A stretch of DNA of 63,058 nucleotides from Clostridium sp. (GTDB taxonomy: Bacteria > Bacillota > Clostridia > Clostridiales > Clostridiaceae): contig NZ_JAPFDR010000013.1 in assembly GCF_026168755.1 (NCBI RefSeq), positions 1 through 63,058 on the forward strand. Direction: 5' to 3'. The translations under genes and the position numbers were made by a program. Within the stretch, counting starts at the first letter, position 1, and every line of letters starts with the position of its first letter. Shown in pieces: positions 54,888 to 63,058 of the stretch. The notes under the pieces are model-generated. The model saw only the letters and a list, made by a program, of their open reading frames with translations, had not been told where the DNA came from and ran no database searches.

Positions 54888-55868
54888 ATGAGGTTATATA
54901 ATGGATATAAAAAACATTATCAATATAAGACATTAGTTTATTTATTATTTTTATTATTAATATTTGTAATTTTAACATTTATAATAAAAAATTATTTTAA
55001 GCCTTTCATGACTATTTTAGTTTTGATAGTTATATCAACACCAGTATATGATATTATAAAAAAGATAGTTAATAAAAAAGAGATTGCTGGAGCACTAACT
55101 ATTTTAATAATAAATATATTATTATTTTGTTTTATATTTTATTTTGGAAACTCTATAATAGACTTAGTACAAAGTTTTTATGTTGAGCATATAGATGGAA
55201 TAAAAGAATTTATAGAAAATATTGGTGAAGTATTTAATATTGATATGGAAAAAATTATAACAAATAATTCACATAGTTTAACTTCTTTAACTTTTAAAAG
55301 TGGATTAGCAGTAACAGGACAAAGTATTTTGTCTTATATAATTGCAAATATCTGTGTGTATTTTGTTTTAGTTGATAAAAAATTGTTTTTAAGATTATTA
55401 AATTGTTTATTACCTTATGATATTGTAGATACTATAAGGGTGAAAAAGAATAATTTGAGAGAAGTAGTAAAAATTGAATTACAATTGGTAATTATGTGTA
55501 TGATTATTACTATTATAGGATTTAAAATTTTAAGAATTCCTAGTGCTATATTTTTAGGATTTATATGTGGTATGTTAGATATATTACCATATGTGGGAAC
55601 TATAATTGTATTTATTCCAATTATAATATACAATATAATAATGAAAGAATACTTACTAGTAGTTGGATTAATAGCGTTATATTTGTTATTGCAAGTAATA
55701 AGAGAAATATTAGAACTTAAGTTTCTTAGTTCTAAATTAGATATTCACCCGTTAGTAGTAATGCTTTCAATGTATATAGGTGCAGAAGTATTTGGAATAA
55801 TAGGGTTATTAATAGGGCCTATATACTGTTTAATTGCAAAAGATATAATATATGAAGGAACATTATAG
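54888..55868 (+). CDS. AI-2E family transporter/permease
   Basis: A 326-residue membrane protein with about seven to eight hydrophobic helices. The C-terminal pattern SSKLDIHPLVVMLSMYIGAEVFGIIGLLIGPI is the signature of the AI-2E (PerM) family. Members export or exchange small molecules; several are Na+/H+ antiporters, so autoinducer transport should not be assumed. It lies between cdsA and dxr, where many Firmicutes have nothing. GAGAGGA precedes the ATG; dxr follows 9 nt later. Confidence 0.88.
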   Translation: MRLYNGYKKHYQYKTLVYLLFLLLIFVILTFIIKNYFKPFMTILVLIVISTPVYDIIKKIVNKKEIAGALTILIINILLFCFIFYFGNSIIDLVQSFYVEHIDGIKEFIENIGEVFNIDMEKIITNNSHSLTSLTFKSGLAVTGQSILSYIIANICVYFVLVDKKLFLRLLNCLLPYDIVDTIRVKKNNLREVVKIELQLVIMCMIITIIGFKILRIPSAIFLGFICGMLDILPYVGTIIVFIPIIIYNIIMKEYLLVVGLIALYLLLQVIREILELKFLSSKLDIHPLVVMLSMYIGAEVFGIIGLLIGPIYCLIAKDIIYEGTL

Positions 55869-55877
55869 GAGGTATTA

Positions 55878-57050
55878 ATGAAAAATATTTCGATTTTAGG
55901 GGCAACGGGTTCTATAGGAACGCAGACTCTAGATGTAATAAGAAATTCAGATGAGAAAATTAATCTTATAGGAATTACAGCAAATTCTTCAGTTGATAAG
56001 ATTAAAGAAATAATAGGAGAGTTTGAGCCTAAATATGTAGCAATGATGGATGAAAATTCTTCAAAGATTATTGAAGAGTTTTGTAATAAGGAATATCCTA
56101 ATATACAAGTTTTTAGTGGTATAGATGGATTAGTTAAAATTGCAACCTTAGAAGAAATTGATACTGTAGTTACATCTGTTGTGGGAATGATAGGTTTAAA
56201 ACCTACAATAGCAGCAATAGAGGCAAAAAAGGATATAGCTTTAGCTAATAAGGAAACATTAGTTGTTGCTGGAGAACTTGTTATGAATAAGGCAAAGGAA
56301 AATAACGTAAAAATATTGCCTGTAGATTCAGAACATAGTGCTATATTTCAAAGTTTAAGTGGATATAAAAATAAAGATATAAATAAGATATTATTAACTG
56401 CATCTGGGGGGCCATTTAGAGGGAAAACTATTGAAGATTTAAAAGATGTAACAGTTAAAGAAGCACTTAAACATCCAAAATGGAATATGGGGCAAAAAAT
56501 TTCTATAGATTCAGCTACATTAATGAATAAAGGTTTAGAAGTTATAGAAGCTCATTTTTTATTTGATTGTGATTATGATAATATTGAAGTTATTGTTCAT
56601 CCACAAAGTATAATTCATTCTATGGTTGAATATAAAGATGCTAGTGTTATTGCACAGTTAGGTTCTCCAGATATGAGACTACCTATTCAATATGCATTAA
56701 ACTATCCAGAAAGAAAAGGTATGATAGCAAAGCAAGTTAACTTTTATGAATTAGGTGCATTAACATTTGAAAAACCAGATTTAGGAACATTTAAATGTTT
56801 AAGATTTGCATATGAAGCAGGTAAAATAGGAGGGCTTGCTCCTACCATATTAAATGGTGCAAATGAAGAAGCTGTAGCCTTATTATTAAAAGAAAAAATA
56901 AAGTTCTTACAAATTGCAGAAATAATAGAAGAATGTATGAGCGTATTTAAAGAAAATTATTATGATGAATTAACTTTAGATAATATTATAGAGTTAGATA
57001 AAAAGGTTAGAGAGTATATAAGAACTAAATTGGAGTTAGGAGTGAAGTAA
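55878..57050 (+). CDS. dxr: 1-deoxy-D-xylulose 5-phosphate reductoisomerase
   Basis: Second step of the MEP isoprenoid pathway; the target of fosmidomycin. The NADPH loop is in SILGATGSIGTQTLD. Metal and substrate motifs PVDSEHSAIFQSL, TASGGPFRG and MNKGLEVIEAHFLF are intact. Length 390 is typical. TAGGAGGT precedes the ATG. It abuts rseP with no gap, and with ispG downstream shows that this organism uses the MEP route. Confidence 0.97.
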   Translation: MKNISILGATGSIGTQTLDVIRNSDEKINLIGITANSSVDKIKEIIGEFEPKYVAMMDENSSKIIEEFCNKEYPNIQVFSGIDGLVKIATLEEIDTVVTSVVGMIGLKPTIAAIEAKKDIALANKETLVVAGELVMNKAKENNVKILPVDSEHSAIFQSLSGYKNKDINKILLTASGGPFRGKTIEDLKDVTVKEALKHPKWNMGQKISIDSATLMNKGLEVIEAHFLFDCDYDNIEVIVHPQSIIHSMVEYKDASVIAQLGSPDMRLPIQYALNYPERKGMIAKQVNFYELGALTFEKPDLGTFKCLRFAYEAGKIGGLAPTILNGANEEAVALLLKEKIKFLQIAEIIEECMSVFKENYYDELTLDNIIELDKKVREYIRTKLELGVK

Positions 57051-58070
57051 GTGTATATTATAATGGCAATATTGGGCTTTAGTTTATTAATAATTGTTCA
57101 TGAATTAGGACACTTTATTATGGCTAAGGCTAATGGAATAAAAGTAGAAGAGTTTTCAATTGGTATGGGACCTGAGATTCTTTCTAAAAAAGGGAAGGAA
57201 ACTCAATATTCATTAAGGTTATTTCCTATTGGAGGATATGTAAAGATGCTTGGTGAAGAAGAGGCTAGTGATGATGAAAGAAGTTTTTCTAGCAAATCAC
57301 CATTAAGAAGAATTAGTGTTATAATAGCTGGTGTTACAATGAACGTTATATTTGCAATTATTGCATTTGCAATTATAATAAGTAATAGGGGATATTCAGA
57401 ACCAGTAATAAGTAAATTAGTTGAAAACTCTGCAGCTATTGAATCAGGTTTAGAGGTTGGAGATAGAATATTAAGTATAGATGGGTCAAAGGTATTTACT
57501 ACTACTGATGTTTCAATGGGAATTCAAATGTCAAAAGGTGGTTCAGTAGATTTAGTAGTAGATAGAAATGGAAATAAAGAAAATATTACTGTAACACCAA
57601 AATTAGTTGAGGAAAATGGGAGTCAAATATATCAAGTAGGACTTTATTATACACTTGTTGAAAAGCCAACAATAATTCAATCAATTAAAGAGTCATTTAA
57701 TGAAACTATTTCATTAGTAACTCAAACATATAAGAGTTTAGCAATGATGGTTACAGGTAAAGTAAACTTTAAGACAGATGTTGGTGGACCAGTTACAATA
57801 ATAAAAATGTCAACAGAGGTTGCTAAGAGTGGTTTAATATCATTAACATACTTCCTAGGATTTCTTAGTATTAATTTAGCAGTATTTAATTTATTACCTT
57901 TCCCTGCCTTAGATGGAGGATGGACAGTTATTTTATTAATTGAACTTATAACAAGAAGAAAAGTTCCAGATAAAATAGTTGGAGTATTAAATTATGTAGG
58001 GTTTATGGTATTAATAGGATTTATGATACTAGTAACATTAAAGGATATATTATTCCCTATTAGTTTATAG
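57051..58070 (+). CDS. rseP: Site-2 zinc metalloprotease RseP
   Basis: Intramembrane protease that cuts anti-sigma factors or signal peptides. The zinc motif HELGH is at residues 17-21 in the first helix. A PDZ domain spans about 110-190, and the third metal-ligand motif NLLPFPALDGG is near the C-terminus. Length is 339. The GTG at 57051, with TAGGAGTG upstream, is used; an ATG at 57063 is an alternative. The dxr-rseP-ispG order is conserved. Confidence 0.95.
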   Translation: MYIIMAILGFSLLIIVHELGHFIMAKANGIKVEEFSIGMGPEILSKKGKETQYSLRLFPIGGYVKMLGEEEASDDERSFSSKSPLRRISVIIAGVTMNVIFAIIAFAIIISNRGYSEPVISKLVENSAAIESGLEVGDRILSIDGSKVFTTTDVSMGIQMSKGGSVDLVVDRNGNKENITVTPKLVEENGSQIYQVGLYYTLVEKPTIIQSIKESFNETISLVTQTYKSLAMMVTGKVNFKTDVGGPVTIIKMSTEVAKSGLISLTYFLGFLSINLAVFNLLPFPALDGGWTVILLIELITRRKVPDKIVGVLNYVGFMVLIGFMILVTLKDILFPISL

Positions 58071-58080
58071 GAGTGGAAAA

Positions 58081-59130
58081 ATGGAAAGAAAATTTACTAG
58101 AAAAGTTAAGGTTGGATCAGTTTATATTGGTGGAGATTCACCAGTTTCGATTCAATCTATGACTAATACAGATACAAGAGATGTAGAAGCTACATTAGAT
58201 CAAATAAGATCTCTTCATATAGCAGGTTGTGAAATAATAAGATGTGCTGTTCCTGATATGGAAGCAGCTGAAGCAATAAAGGATATTTGTGCAGGTTCTC
58301 CAATGCCTGTGGTTGCAGATATACATTTCGATTATAGATTAGCATTGAAGTGTGTTGAAAATGGAATTAGTGCAATTAGAATTAATCCAGGTAATATTGG
58401 AAGCGTAGAGAGAGTAAAAGCTGTTACAGAGGCTTGTAAAGCTAAAAATATTCCAATAAGAATAGGTGTAAATTCTGGTTCTTTAGAAAAAGATATATTA
58501 GAGAGAGAGGGTAAACCAACTGCTAAAGGGCTTGTTGAATCGGCATTAAGGCATGTTAAGATATTAGAAGAGTTAGATTTTTATGATATAGTTATTTCAA
58601 TCAAATCTTCGGATGTTCCTATGATGATTGAAGCTTATAGATTAATGAGTAGTAAATGCAATTATCCTCTTCATTTAGGAGTTACTGAATCAGGTACTGT
58701 TTTTAGAGGAACTATAAAATCAACACTTGGAATAGGAACTTTATTAGCAGAAGGAATAGGAGATACTATAAGAGTATCTTTAACTAGTGATCCAATAGAA
58801 GAGATTAAAGTAGCAAAGGAAATGTTAATTGCTTTAGGTTTAAAAAAGCAAGGAATGACATTTGTATCTTGTCCAACTTGTGGAAGAACTCAAATTAATC
58901 TTATAAAGATTGCTGAAGAGGTTGAAAAGAGACTTGAGAACTGTAATAAAAATATTAAAGTTGCAGTAATGGGATGTGTTGTAAATGGTCCTGGAGAAGC
59001 AAGGGAAGCAGATATTGGTATTGCAGGTGGAAAAGGTGAAGGATTAATATTCAAAAAGGGTGAAATAATCAAAAAGGTTAAAGAAGAAGATCTTATTGAA
59101 GAATTAATGAAAGAAATAGAAAACTTGTAA
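58081..59130 (+). CDS. ispG: 4-hydroxy-3-methylbut-2-enyl diphosphate synthase
   Basis: Penultimate MEP-pathway enzyme, an iron-sulfur protein. An N-terminal TIM barrel starts VKVGSVYIGGDSPVSIQSMTNTDT. The C-terminal 4Fe-4S domain has SCPTCGRTQ (about Cys264/Cys267) and MGCVVNGPGEAREADIG. Length 349 is the short bacterial form. TAGGAGTG precedes the ATG. It closes the dxr-rseP-ispG unit before a very strong terminator. Confidence 0.97.
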   Translation: MERKFTRKVKVGSVYIGGDSPVSIQSMTNTDTRDVEATLDQIRSLHIAGCEIIRCAVPDMEAAEAIKDICAGSPMPVVADIHFDYRLALKCVENGISAIRINPGNIGSVERVKAVTEACKAKNIPIRIGVNSGSLEKDILEREGKPTAKGLVESALRHVKILEELDFYDIVISIKSSDVPMMIEAYRLMSSKCNYPLHLGVTESGTVFRGTIKSTLGIGTLLAEGIGDTIRVSLTSDPIEEIKVAKEMLIALGLKKQGMTFVSCPTCGRTQINLIKIAEEVEKRLENCNKNIKVAVMGCVVNGPGEAREADIGIAGGKGEGLIFKKGEIIKKVKEEDLIEELMKEIENL

Positions 59131-59143
59131 AAAATGTAAGTTC

Positions 59144-59187
59144 CTCCGGGGTTAATCCAAATATTGGATTAACCCCGGAGATATTTT
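59144..59187 (+). terminator. Strong Rho-independent terminator after ispG
   Basis: A perfect 15-bp stem: CTCCGGGGTTAATCC (59144-59158) with its complement at 59166-59180, then ATATTTTTA. It is far more GC-rich than its surroundings. Confidence 0.95.
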
Positions 59188-59205
59188 TATAGTCTTAAAA
59201 ATGTG

Positions 59206-59235
59206 TTGACTTTATTCGACAAATAAGTATATAAT
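59206..59235 (+). promoter_or_regulatory. Promoter of codBA
   Basis: TTGACT (59206-59211), an 18-bp spacer and TATAAT (59230-59235). It gives a leader of over 200 nt that carries the PyrR attenuator. Confidence 0.75.
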
Positions 59236-59251
59236 GACTTCGAGAAAACTA

Positions 59252-59408
59252 GTCCTTTAAACTTAATCCAGAGAGATTAAAAAGGTCGGATATTGTACGA
59301 CAGATAAAGTTTTAGATATTATAATAATATAATCTATAATATTATTTATAGTAATATCTAATTTTAAGTAGTAACGACCTTTCTATATTAAGGAAAGGGC
59401 GTTTTTTT
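59252..59408 (+). promoter_or_regulatory. PyrR-dependent transcription attenuator before codB
   Basis: The anti-antiterminator has loop AATCCAGAGAGATT, matching the PyrR consensus ARUCCNGNGAGGYU except one base. Its upper stem is TTAATC/GATTAA, and its lower stem CCTTT/AAAGG has a purine-rich 5' bulge. AAAGGTCG (59281-59288) is perfectly complementary to CGACCTTT (59375-59382) in the terminator (59374-59402 plus T-tract). PyrR with UMP would favour termination. Confidence 0.8.
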
Positions 59409-59456
59409 ATAACTTAGGCACTGGTTTTTAAATTTTATGTTTAAGGAGATTTAAAA

Positions 59457-60710
59457 ATGGAAGCAAAATTAAATATGGAGACAAAGTTTACTAAAGAAGA
59501 TCATGATTATGCATTAACTCATGTACATAGTAAGGATAAAAAGGGATTCTTTTCAATGTTCGTTGTTATGCTTGGATTTACATTCTTCTCAGCTAGTATG
59601 TTAACTGGAGGAAACTTAGGGACAGGCTTATCATTAAGGGAGTTTTTCATAGCAGTATTTTTAGGAAACTTAATTTTAGCGTGTTATACAGGATTACTAG
59701 CATATATAGGAGCAGATACAGGACTTTCGATGCACTTACTTGCTAGATACTCATTTGGTGAAAAAGGTTCATATGTTGCATCATTTGTAACTAGTATTAC
59801 ACAAATAGGATGGTTTGGTGTTGGAATAGCTATGTTTGCAATACCAGTGGCAAATAGATTTAATATAAACTTATATTTATTAGTAGCAATAACAGGATTA
59901 TTAATGACAGCAACAGCTTATTTTGGAATGAAGTCTTTAACAATATTAAGTGCAATAGCAGTACCAGCAATTGCAATACTAGGTAGTACATCAGCAATAA
60001 TGGCAACTAATTCTGTTGGGGGAGTTCAAGGTTTAATGAATATAGAACCAACTACTAAAATGACATTAGTAACAGCAGTAACTTTATGTGTTGGTTCATT
60101 TATAAGTGGAGGAACGGCAACTCCAGACTTTGCTAGGTTCTCAAAAGATAAAAAAATAGCAGTAGGTACAACAGTAGTAGCTTTCTTTATAGGAAATTCT
60201 TTAATGTTCTTATTTGGAGCAGTTGGAGCAATGGTTACAGGGAATTCTGATATAGCAGATGTAATGTTCTCACAGGGATTAGTAATACCAGCAATATTAG
60301 TTTTAGGATTAAATATTTGGACAACTAATGATAATGCAATTTATACAGCAGGCCTTGGGTTATCAAATATAACTAAGTTACCTAAAAAGCAAATGGTAAT
60401 TATAGGTGGACTTATAGGAACACTAGGAGCAATATGGTTAAACAATAACTTTACAGCATTCTTAACTTTCTTAAATTCAATGTTACCTCCAGTTGGTGGA
60501 ATAATAATAGCAGATTACTTCTTTATAAATAAGAGAAAGTATGATAACATTGAAAAAGCGAAATTTAAAAGCGTAAATTGGATAGCAATAGTAGCTTTCT
60601 TAACAGGATTTATTGTTGCAAATGTTATAACAGTTGGAGTTATAGCTGTAAATGCAATATTAACAACAATGGTAGTTTACATAGTAGGAATAAAAATAAT
60701 TGATAAATAA
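59457..60710 (+). CDS. codB: Cytosine permease (NCS1 family)
   Basis: Imports cytosine by cation symport. A 417-residue protein with about twelve hydrophobic helices. Motifs such as GANLGTG-like GGNLGTGLSLREF, GWFGVGIAMFAIPVAN, SGGTATPDFARFSKD and NIWTTNDNAIYTAGLGLSN match CodB. TAAGGAGA precedes the ATG at 59457. It is 12 nt before codA. The PyrR attenuator upstream links uptake to cellular UMP. Confidence 0.93.
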   Translation: MEAKLNMETKFTKEDHDYALTHVHSKDKKGFFSMFVVMLGFTFFSASMLTGGNLGTGLSLREFFIAVFLGNLILACYTGLLAYIGADTGLSMHLLARYSFGEKGSYVASFVTSITQIGWFGVGIAMFAIPVANRFNINLYLLVAITGLLMTATAYFGMKSLTILSAIAVPAIAILGSTSAIMATNSVGGVQGLMNIEPTTKMTLVTAVTLCVGSFISGGTATPDFARFSKDKKIAVGTTVVAFFIGNSLMFLFGAVGAMVTGNSDIADVMFSQGLVIPAILVLGLNIWTTNDNAIYTAGLGLSNITKLPKKQMVIIGGLIGTLGAIWLNNNFTAFLTFLNSMLPPVGGIIIADYFFINKRKYDNIEKAKFKSVNWIAIVAFLTGFIVANVITVGVIAVNAILTTMVVYIVGIKIIDK

Positions 60711-60722
60711 GGTGATGATAAT

Positions 60723-61988
60723 ATGTTAATTAAAAATATAAGACTTTTAGATAGAGAAGGATTATTTGACATAAGAATAGTAGATGGAAAATTTGCTGAA
60801 ATAGCAGAAAATTTAGAAATAGTAAATAATGAAGAAGTTATAGAAGGAAATGGGGCTTTAGCTTCTGCTCCTTTTATAGAACCACACATACATTTAGATA
60901 CTACTTTAACTGCAGGAGAGCCAGAGTGGAATAAAAGTGGAACTCTTTTTGAAGGGATAGAAAGATGGTCTCAAAGAAAAGAATTCTTAACTAAGGAAGA
61001 TGTTAAAACTAGAGCTAAAAAAGCAATAGAATGGCAAGTAGCTAATGGAATTCAATTTATAAGAACTCATGTTGATGTTACTGATGAGAGCTTAGTTGCA
61101 TTAAAAGCAATGTTAGAAGTAAGAGAAGAAGTTAAGGATTATGTTACATTACAAATTGTAGCTTTCCCTCAAGAAGGAATACTTTCTTACCCTAATGGAT
61201 TAGAGTTAATAGAAGAAGCTATAAAATTAGGAGCAGATGTAATAGGGGCTATACCTCACTTTGAATTTACAAGAGAGTATGGAGTAGAATCTATTAATAA
61301 AATATTTGAACTAGCTAAAAAGTATGATGTATTAGTAGATGTTCATTGTGATGAAATAGATGATGAGCAATCAAGATTTTTAGAAGTAGTAGCTACAAGA
61401 GCTTTAGAAACTGGACTTAAAAATAAGGTAACAGCTAGCCATACTACAGCAATGGGATCATATAATGATGCATATACATATAAGTTATTTAGATTATTAA
61501 AGATGTCAGGGATAAATTTTGTTTCAAATCCTTTAGTTAATACTCATCTTCAAGGAAGATTTGATACATATCCTAAGAGAAGGGGTATTACAAGGGTTAA
61601 GGAATTAAATGAAGCTGGAATTAATGTTTCATTTGGACATGATGATATATTTGACCCATGGTATCCGATGGGAACAGGAAATATGCTAGAAGTAGTTCAT
61701 TTTGGATTACATGTATGCCAAATGATGGGCTATGGTGATATAAATGAGTCATTAAAGTTTATATCAACTAATAGTGCTAGAACTTTAAATATTGAAGATA
61801 AATATGGAATAGAAATAGGAAAACCAGGTAATTTAATATTATTAAATGCTGAAAGTGGTTATGATGCTGTTAGAAGAAGAGCTGAGGTTTTATATTCAAT
61901 AAGAGAAGGAAGGGTTATAGCTAAAACTATACCAAGTAAGTCATTTATAAGTGTCAATGAAGAGAAAGAAGTAACATTTAAAAGATAG
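60723..61988 (+). CDS. codA: Cytosine deaminase
   Basis: Converts cytosine to uracil and ammonia for pyrimidine salvage. Amidohydrolase metal motifs: EPHIHLDT (His55, His57), the HVDVTD region, [20 protein letters not shown] and [14 protein letters not shown] with the catalytic aspartate. Length 421 is typical. AAGGTGATG precedes the start. It forms codBA with the permease; uracil would then need upp (not in this window). Confidence 0.95.
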   Translation: MLIKNIRLLDREGLFDIRIVDGKFAEIAENLEIVNNEEVIEGNGALASAPFIEPHIHLDTTLTAGEPEWNKSGTLFEGIERWSQRKEFLTKEDVKTRAKKAIEWQVANGIQFIRTHVDVTDESLVALKAMLEVREEVKDYVTLQIVAFPQEGILSYPNGLELIEEAIKLGADVIGAIPHFEFTREYGVESINKIFELAKKYDVLVDVHCDEIDDEQSRFLEVVATRALETGLKNKVTASHTTAMGSYNDAYTYKLFRLLKMSGINFVSNPLVNTHLQGRFDTYPKRRGITRVKELNEAGINVSFGHDDIFDPWYPMGTGNMLEVVHFGLHVCQMMGYGDINESLKFISTNSARTLNIEDKYGIEIGKPGNLILLNAESGYDAVRRRAEVLYSIREGRVIAKTIPSKSFISVNEEKEVTFKR

Positions 61989-61995
61989 TAGAAAT

Positions 61996-62030
61996 AAAAA
62001 AGATGAATTATTTTATTCATCTTTTTTATT
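61996..62030 (+). terminator. Rho-independent terminator after codA
   Basis: AAAAAAGATGAAT (61996-62008) pairs with ATTCATCTTTTTT (62015-62027). Confidence 0.88.
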
Positions 62031-62044
62031 ATATTTAAATTTAA

Positions 62045-62152
62045 GATAGAATTGATGAGCATGAAATTAAGCTAATACGTTCAGCAATAGAATTTAATGA
62101 TTTAGATTCAGATCAAATATTAACTTTTATGTGCTTTAAGGAAGGGATATAA
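62045..62152 (+). pseudogene. Fragment of a CBS-domain hemolysin/transporter (TlyC/CNNM-like)
   Basis: An open stretch of about 35 codons without start codon encodes DRIDEHEIKLIRSAIEFNDL followed by DSDQILT. This matches the linker before the CBS domains of TlyC/YhdP-type membrane proteins (pattern DEHE-x-LI-x-SAIEF-x-DL-x-ILT). A stop follows directly, and neither the membrane domain nor CBS domains are present. The rest of 62153-62305 is AT-rich and shows nothing recognisable. Confidence 0.6.
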
Positions 62153-62305
62153 GATAAATGAATGTAATAATTTAAGAAAATAACTATTTAGAAAAGTTTT
62201 TTAGTAATAATAAAACTTATATTAGTTACATATAGCTATGTTTTGGTGTATTATAAAAAAAGAAATAAATTTATATAGTACTTACTACAGTGATTGGAGC
62301 AAAAT

Positions 62306-62926
62306 ATGAAAGTAAATATGTTTATACCAAAATATATGTTAACTTTTAAATGTATTGGTTCAGCTTACATAGATACATGTTGTGCAGGTTGGGATATAAA
62401 TATAGATGAAGATACATATAAAAAATATACTAATTGTACTGGAGAACTTAAAGAATTAGTACAAGGAAAAATTAGGAAAAATAAAAATAGCTATGATTAT
62501 CTAAATAAGGGATTTATGATACTAAAAGAGGGAAATAAATGTCCATTTTTAAATGATAATTTACTTTGCGATATTCATGGTGGAGTTGGGGAAGAAAATT
62601 TATGTATAACATGCAAAAGGTTTCCTAGGATATATAATATTATAGATGATATATATGAAAAATCGGGATTAGCATCGTGTCCAGAAATATGCACTAAGGC
62701 ATTTTTAAATAAAGATAAAATGGAATTTATTGAAATTGAAGAAGATGTGGATGAAAGTGCTATTGAAATAAGAAGAATAATTGATACTGAAGTTTTTGAG
62801 GGAAGTGATAATTTACTTCAATATTTTTGGGATATAAGAATAAATTCTATAAATATAATACAAAATAGGGATTTTTCTATTGAAGAAAGATTAGGTATAT
62901 TGAAGTCTTTTTATAATAAAAGATAG
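62306..62926 (+). pseudogene. fliB: Truncated flagellin lysine-N-methylase (FliB)
   Basis: The N-terminal half of a FliB-family protein. The cysteine pattern matches: FKCIGSA-x-IDTCCAGW near residues 15-28, then CPFLNDNLLCDIH, ENLCITCKRFPR and ASCPEICTKA. FliB methylates lysines on flagellin and is normally about 380-400 residues; this ORF is 206 and ends at a TAG with no continuation in any frame of the remaining 132 nt. The ATG at 62306 follows TTGGAGC. It could be a functional short paralogue, but truncation is more likely. Confidence 0.65.
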
Positions 62927-62943
62927 TGTAAAGTTTCGTATGA

Positions 62944-62967
62944 AAAAATAGCCTATGGCTAATTTTT
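62944..62967 (+). terminator. Terminator-like hairpin after truncated fliB
   Basis: AAAAATAGCC pairs with GGCTAATTTTT with one bulged base around TAT. The remaining bases to 63058 contain only a small CCTTCG/CGGAGG hairpin (63031-63046) and no gene. Confidence 0.5.
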
Positions 62968-63058
62968 AATAATAATTAAAAAATAACGTTGTAATATCAA
63001 CTAAAATTTAAAAATTGGATATGACAAAAAGACCTTCGGTATCGGAGGCAAAAATAAA

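Overview
The window is a stretch of chromosomal core genome from a low-GC Gram-positive endospore former, most likely Clostridium sensu stricto. The evidence is the strongly AT-rich DNA with A/T-ending codons, strong GGAGG-type ribosome binding sites, sporulation genes (spoVM, ylbJ), clostridial CodY, and a gene order closely matching the Bacillus/Clostridium backbone (prpC-prkC-rsgA-rpe-thiN-spoVM-rpmB; smc-ftsY-ylxM-ffh-rpsP-khpA-rimM-trmD-rplS-rbgA-rnhB; rpsB-tsf-pyrH-frr-uppS-cdsA-dxr-rseP-ispG). I cannot name the species. I see no rRNA, tRNA, CRISPR array, prophage or intact insertion sequence.

Layout. 1-4.65 kb: a 230-bp inverted repeat, an asparaginase, then yicC-remA-gmk-rpoZ-coaBC. 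4.7-14.3 kb: priA-def-fmt-Zn peptidase-rsmB-rlmN-prpC-prkC (primosome, formyl-Met processing, rRNA methylation, Ser/Thr phosphorylation signalling). 14.3-16.8 kb: rsgA-rpe-thiN and the 23-codon spoVM. 16.8-23.2 kb: rpmB (minus strand), asp23-fakA, recG, rsmD-coaD and a coiled-coil protein. 23.2-25.6 kb: tmcAL-ylbJ on the minus strand. 25.8-28.1 kb: pta-ackA acetate/ATP module. 28.1-37 kb: DUF177-rpmF-plsX, acpP, rnc, a radical SAM gene, a 30-aa membrane protein, smc and ftsY. 37.2-43.4 kb: ylxM-ffh-rpsP-khpA, rimM-trmD, rplS, rbgA-rnhB. 43.4-49.6 kb: yraN (minus strand), comM-dprA-topA, codY. 49.9-59.1 kb: rpsB-tsf, pyrH-frr, uppS-cdsA, an AI-2E-type permease, dxr-rseP-ispG. 59.2-62 kb: codBA behind a PyrR-type attenuator. 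62-63 kb: a decayed junction with a CBS-domain hemolysin fragment and a half-length FliB.

The protein-coding content is mostly conventional housekeeping, and I did not find a new defence system or biosynthetic cluster. The most interesting signals are in RNA and regulation. Two genes (DUF177 and khpA) have no Shine-Dalgarno (SD) sequence next to the start codon, but do have one on the far side of a hairpin that would bring it to normal distance when folded. The rnc leader carries a roughly 20-bp hairpin that looks like an RNase III substrate. Two intergenic copies of a small element share a stem with compensatory changes. Other signals are a complete PyrR attenuator before codBA, a near-consensus CodY box before pta, a 24-bp palindrome over the -35 of ylxM-ffh, a possible SD-masking switch before topA, and leaders before rpsB and rplS.

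Several start codons were moved from the longest ORF to the internal start with a good ribosome binding site (ansA, priA, prpC, rsgA, ylbJ, plsX, acpP, ylxM, rpsP, khpA, rimM, rpsB, tsf, pyrH, fliB).
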